Origin: Cenococcum geophilum 1.58
Taxonomy: Eukaryota; Ascomycota; Dothideomycetes; Gloniales; Gloniaceae
Length of the DNA stretch: 64,000 nt
Direction of reading: 5' to 3'
Assembly: GCA_001692895.1 (NCBI GenBank)
Contig: KV748190.1
Location: forward strand, 645,645 to 709,644
Positions within the stretch are counted from its first letter, which is position 1. The number at the start of each line of letters is the position of its first letter. This document shows positions 61,958 through 64,000 of this stretch, piece after piece. The position numbers were made by a program, and so were the translations under genes. The notes below the pieces were generated by a model, which did not search any database, had not been told where the DNA came from, and was given only the letters and a program-made list of their open reading frames with translations.

Positions 61958-62665
61958 ATGCCTGATTCTTTCCGTTATCATATCAGGCCTGCTAAATCAT
62001 CAGACATTCAGCAGGTCACTGCACTTGCAATCGAAGGTTTGGACTCGGATGATCTCTTCAACTACAATTTCCCTCATCGAAAAGAGTTTCCAGATGACTG
62101 CCATCTTGCGTGGTATAGGATTTTTGAGAGTTGGCTCTACATCCCGCGAACACTATCCCTGATTCCTGGTCGACTTGGTTAGCGTGTGCGTGACACTGGA
62201 CATGCTAAGCACGGCCGCTTGGGGTAAGCTTTGAGCTGATGGATATCCACAGATCTTCGAGTACGATCTTGCTCATGGCTCATAGCCAAATTGTACCCAA
62301 AGTCCATTAACCGGCATTCATCACCTTCGCACATTGCAAATTTTCGCGCTTCTTTAGACGTCATCGAAGAAAAATACTGGCAGACGCAATATCGCGAAAG
62401 CCTTCACTTGCGCGCCTTAGCTACAAAACCCGAGTTCCGGCAGAAAGGCATCGCTACGGCTTTGATTGAATGGGGTCTGCAACGCTCACGCACAACCGGC
62501 TTGGTAGCCGGGGTAGAGTCAAGCGAGATGGCAAAAGGTCTCTATAGCAAACTAGGCTTTCAGACGATTGGTTATGAGGAGCTCAGGGACGAGATGGATG
62601 CTGTTCAGGTTAAGACCTGGGTAATGGTATGGGGAGCAGACGTTGATCGTGAGGGCGGATCATGA
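61958..62665 (+). CDS. GNAT-family acetyltransferase-like gene, middle part unresolved
   Basis: The N-terminal part MPDSFRYHIRPAKSSDIQQV, then GLDSDDLFNYNFPHRKEFPD, is the first strand-helix of a GNAT fold, followed by a stop at 62180. The C-terminal part from about 62335 (SLDVIEEKYWQ, then LHLRALATKPEFRQKGIATA) carries acetyl-CoA motif A, then GLYSKLGFQTIG as motif B, and ends at 62665. Between them (62180-62300) a GGTAAGC donor and TAG acceptors exist, but I could not find a splice that keeps the frame. The gene may therefore have an unusual intron set or be decayed. A nearer-upstream ATG at 61943 is also in frame. It is related to the GNAT at 53665-54512. Confidence 0.6.
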
Positions 62666-62861
62666 CAAGGAGGGCATGAGATAAGTCGATGAACGCAGAA
62701 ATTCATACTATTTTGTAATTGTGCACGGCCTATCAAATTGTCGAAGTAATTAACTTGCAATTCATAACAATGGAGATGCGAAGTCCCGAGGTATTTCCTT
62801 GTGCAGTAGTTATAAAGTAATCCTGAAAACCGTTCAATAATAGCCGCCAGAAAACTAGAGA

Positions 62862-63572
62862 CTATCCATTCACTTGCCATCGATCAGGCACACCTTTCTC
62901 TTTGACCAAGACCCAGACCTCTTCGCGAGAGCCATCAGGCCGATTTGGCCCGTAAATTGAATGCCAAAGTTTCTCTAACGCCGGTGGCATCTTCCAAGCT
63001 CTCTTCGGATCCCTCAAGAAGAATTTGAGAAGATGTCTGTCCTGGGCCGATGTATCCGGCGCAGTTTGATTCTCGTTTGCGGGCTTCTCATAGGATTCTC
63101 TACCGTGCAGAATACTCATGTTATTCATGTAGATTACGTCGCCCCGCTGAATATCAAGCGTGATGGCATTTCTCGCTGCATAATAATGAATGCTATCCAA
63201 AGCATCGATCTGACGGCGTGTGATCGGGGGCAAGCTTGGGTCACGCTTGAGAGGCCTGAAGCCGGTAAACGGACGCCGAGAGCACTGGAAGATGACTTTG
63301 CCGTCCGCGCAATGGAGCAATGGGCGGGTGAACGGAGGGTACTTGTCCTTATCACGGAAGCTACACCTTTTAAGTCACAGCCAAAGGAAGTATACAGATA
63401 TCACTCACGTGTCAAAGGTCCAGTTTTCAGCCAACGTATGCAGCACTTCTGGCTTCTCTAAGGCTAGGTCATTGTAAACCTTCCAGGAGCTCGCGATCAG
63501 GGACCGGCCACCCTGGGCCGAAACGTCCACTATATAGAGAGAAAGAATATCCCCTAGATCAGTGTGGAATGC
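62862..63572 (-). CDS. TauD/TfdA-type Fe(II)/2-oxoglutarate dioxygenase, C-terminal part
   Basis: Exons 63572-63409 and 63360-62862, with a 48-bp intron (gtgagt..gtgtag), encode about 220 residues. FHTDLGDILSLY carries the HxD iron-ligand pair. GDVIYMNNMSILHGRESY carries the distal His. RHLLKFFLRDPKRAW has the Arg expected to hold 2-oxoglutarate. These are the hallmarks of the clavaminate synthase-like/TauD fold, so oxidative modification of a small molecule is predicted. Fungal members are usually ~350-400 residues. The N-terminal ~150 are missing. A short upstream frame (SLPYVKKETIVSPGFTDG, or MSRRKQSFRLGSLT in another frame, about 63645-63700) can precede a GTGCAA donor but does not resemble the family. 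The gene may be 5'-truncated. Confidence 0.72.
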
Positions 63573-64000
63573 CTATGCATGTCATTATAACCTTTCTTCA
63601 CCATAAGCTTAAAGTATAATTACCATTGCACCGTCAGTGAACCCAGGCGAAACGATTGTTTCCTTCTTGACATAGGGCAGTGATCTACTTGGACTGGAGC
63701 TATCTTGGAGCGCCATATGGATCGCCTAAACTTCTGGAGCTGGATCCCTTGATTTTATTGGTGGACTGGACTGGATCTAGGCTTGTGGAGGCTCCTGGCG
63801 CTCCAGTTCCGTTCCTTATTTAGACGTGAGGCTGATGAGGACAGGACGCTGAGGAGTTAGTGCAGGTGGTGGCGGCCAATTAGTGACTTTTGTAGTATTA
63901 CACCGTCTCAAAAGACGGTTAATTACCCGTAGAATTTTGCCGTAGAATTAAGGAGTTACCCTCCTATCACTTCTACTGCGTATACTACTTATTAATTTAG
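63573..64000. other. Upstream of dioxygenase, grading into AT-rich repeat
   Basis: No convincing N-terminal exon of the dioxygenase is found here. From about 63885 the sequence becomes TA-rich again, with a small inverted repeat CCGTCTCAAAAGACGG at 63903-63918, suggesting the start of another repeat block. Confidence 0.45.

Noticed and set aside
55587-63572. Secondary-metabolite gene cluster
   Set aside because: There is no polyketide synthase, peptide synthetase, terpene cyclase or prenyltransferase in the window; only a transporter, a regulator and possible tailoring enzymes are seen.

Overview
The window looks like a filamentous ascomycete genome (Pezizomycotina). Genes carry short introns (about 45-110 bp) with GT..AG ends and CTAAC/CTAAT branch sites. 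Gene families are typically fungal: a Zn2Cys6 regulator, a 14-TM-type MFS transporter, FAD phenol and salicylate-type monooxygenases, GNAT and TauD enzymes, and a CorA-like membrane protein. About two thirds of the sequence is AT-rich transposon debris in which Gln/Trp/Arg codons have become stops and the LTR pairs I compared differ only by transitions. That is the signature of repeat-induced point mutation (RIP). The species cannot be named from the sequence alone.

Layout. 1-5.2 kb: a RIP-mutated Ty3/Gypsy element (family A/B) whose 5' end lies outside the window. 5.9-9.7 kb: a small gene island with a salicylate-hydroxylase-type FAD monooxygenase carrying one frameshift, a secreted protein with Kex2 sites on the minus strand, and a MITE. 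10.16-31.79 kb: one nested transposon stack. The outermost element is a palindromic foldback element about 1.35 kb long with almost no loop. A complete Gypsy element B (about 8 kb, 425-bp LTRs, TSD gctag) is inserted in its left arm. B in turn holds a Copia element C (171-bp LTRs, TSD cttag) and a second Gypsy family D (211-bp LTRs, TSD ctatc).

32.3-38.1 kb: a frameshifted methyltransferase-like gene, an apparently complete phenol 2-monooxygenase, and a CorA-like membrane protein gene whose stop codon is supplied by a 141-bp MITE. That MITE has the same terminal motif as the foldback element. 39.5-48.1 kb: a large multi-exon fungal gene with a HET-like segment, split by a 5.36-kb Copia element F. 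48.1-51.4 kb: relics, including a solo LTR of family F that holds another MITE.

52-64 kb: a second gene island. It has a GNAT acetyltransferase, a 12-exon MFS transporter whose exons close into one 569-residue frame, a divergently transcribed Zn2Cys6 factor with a perfect 69-bp internal duplication, a second GNAT-like gene, and a TauD/TfdA-type dioxygenase C-terminal part. The divergent regulator and transporter with nearby tailoring-type enzymes would fit a small catabolic or export module. No polyketide or peptide synthase is visible, so the pathway is unknown. I saw no rRNA, tRNA or CRISPR array.
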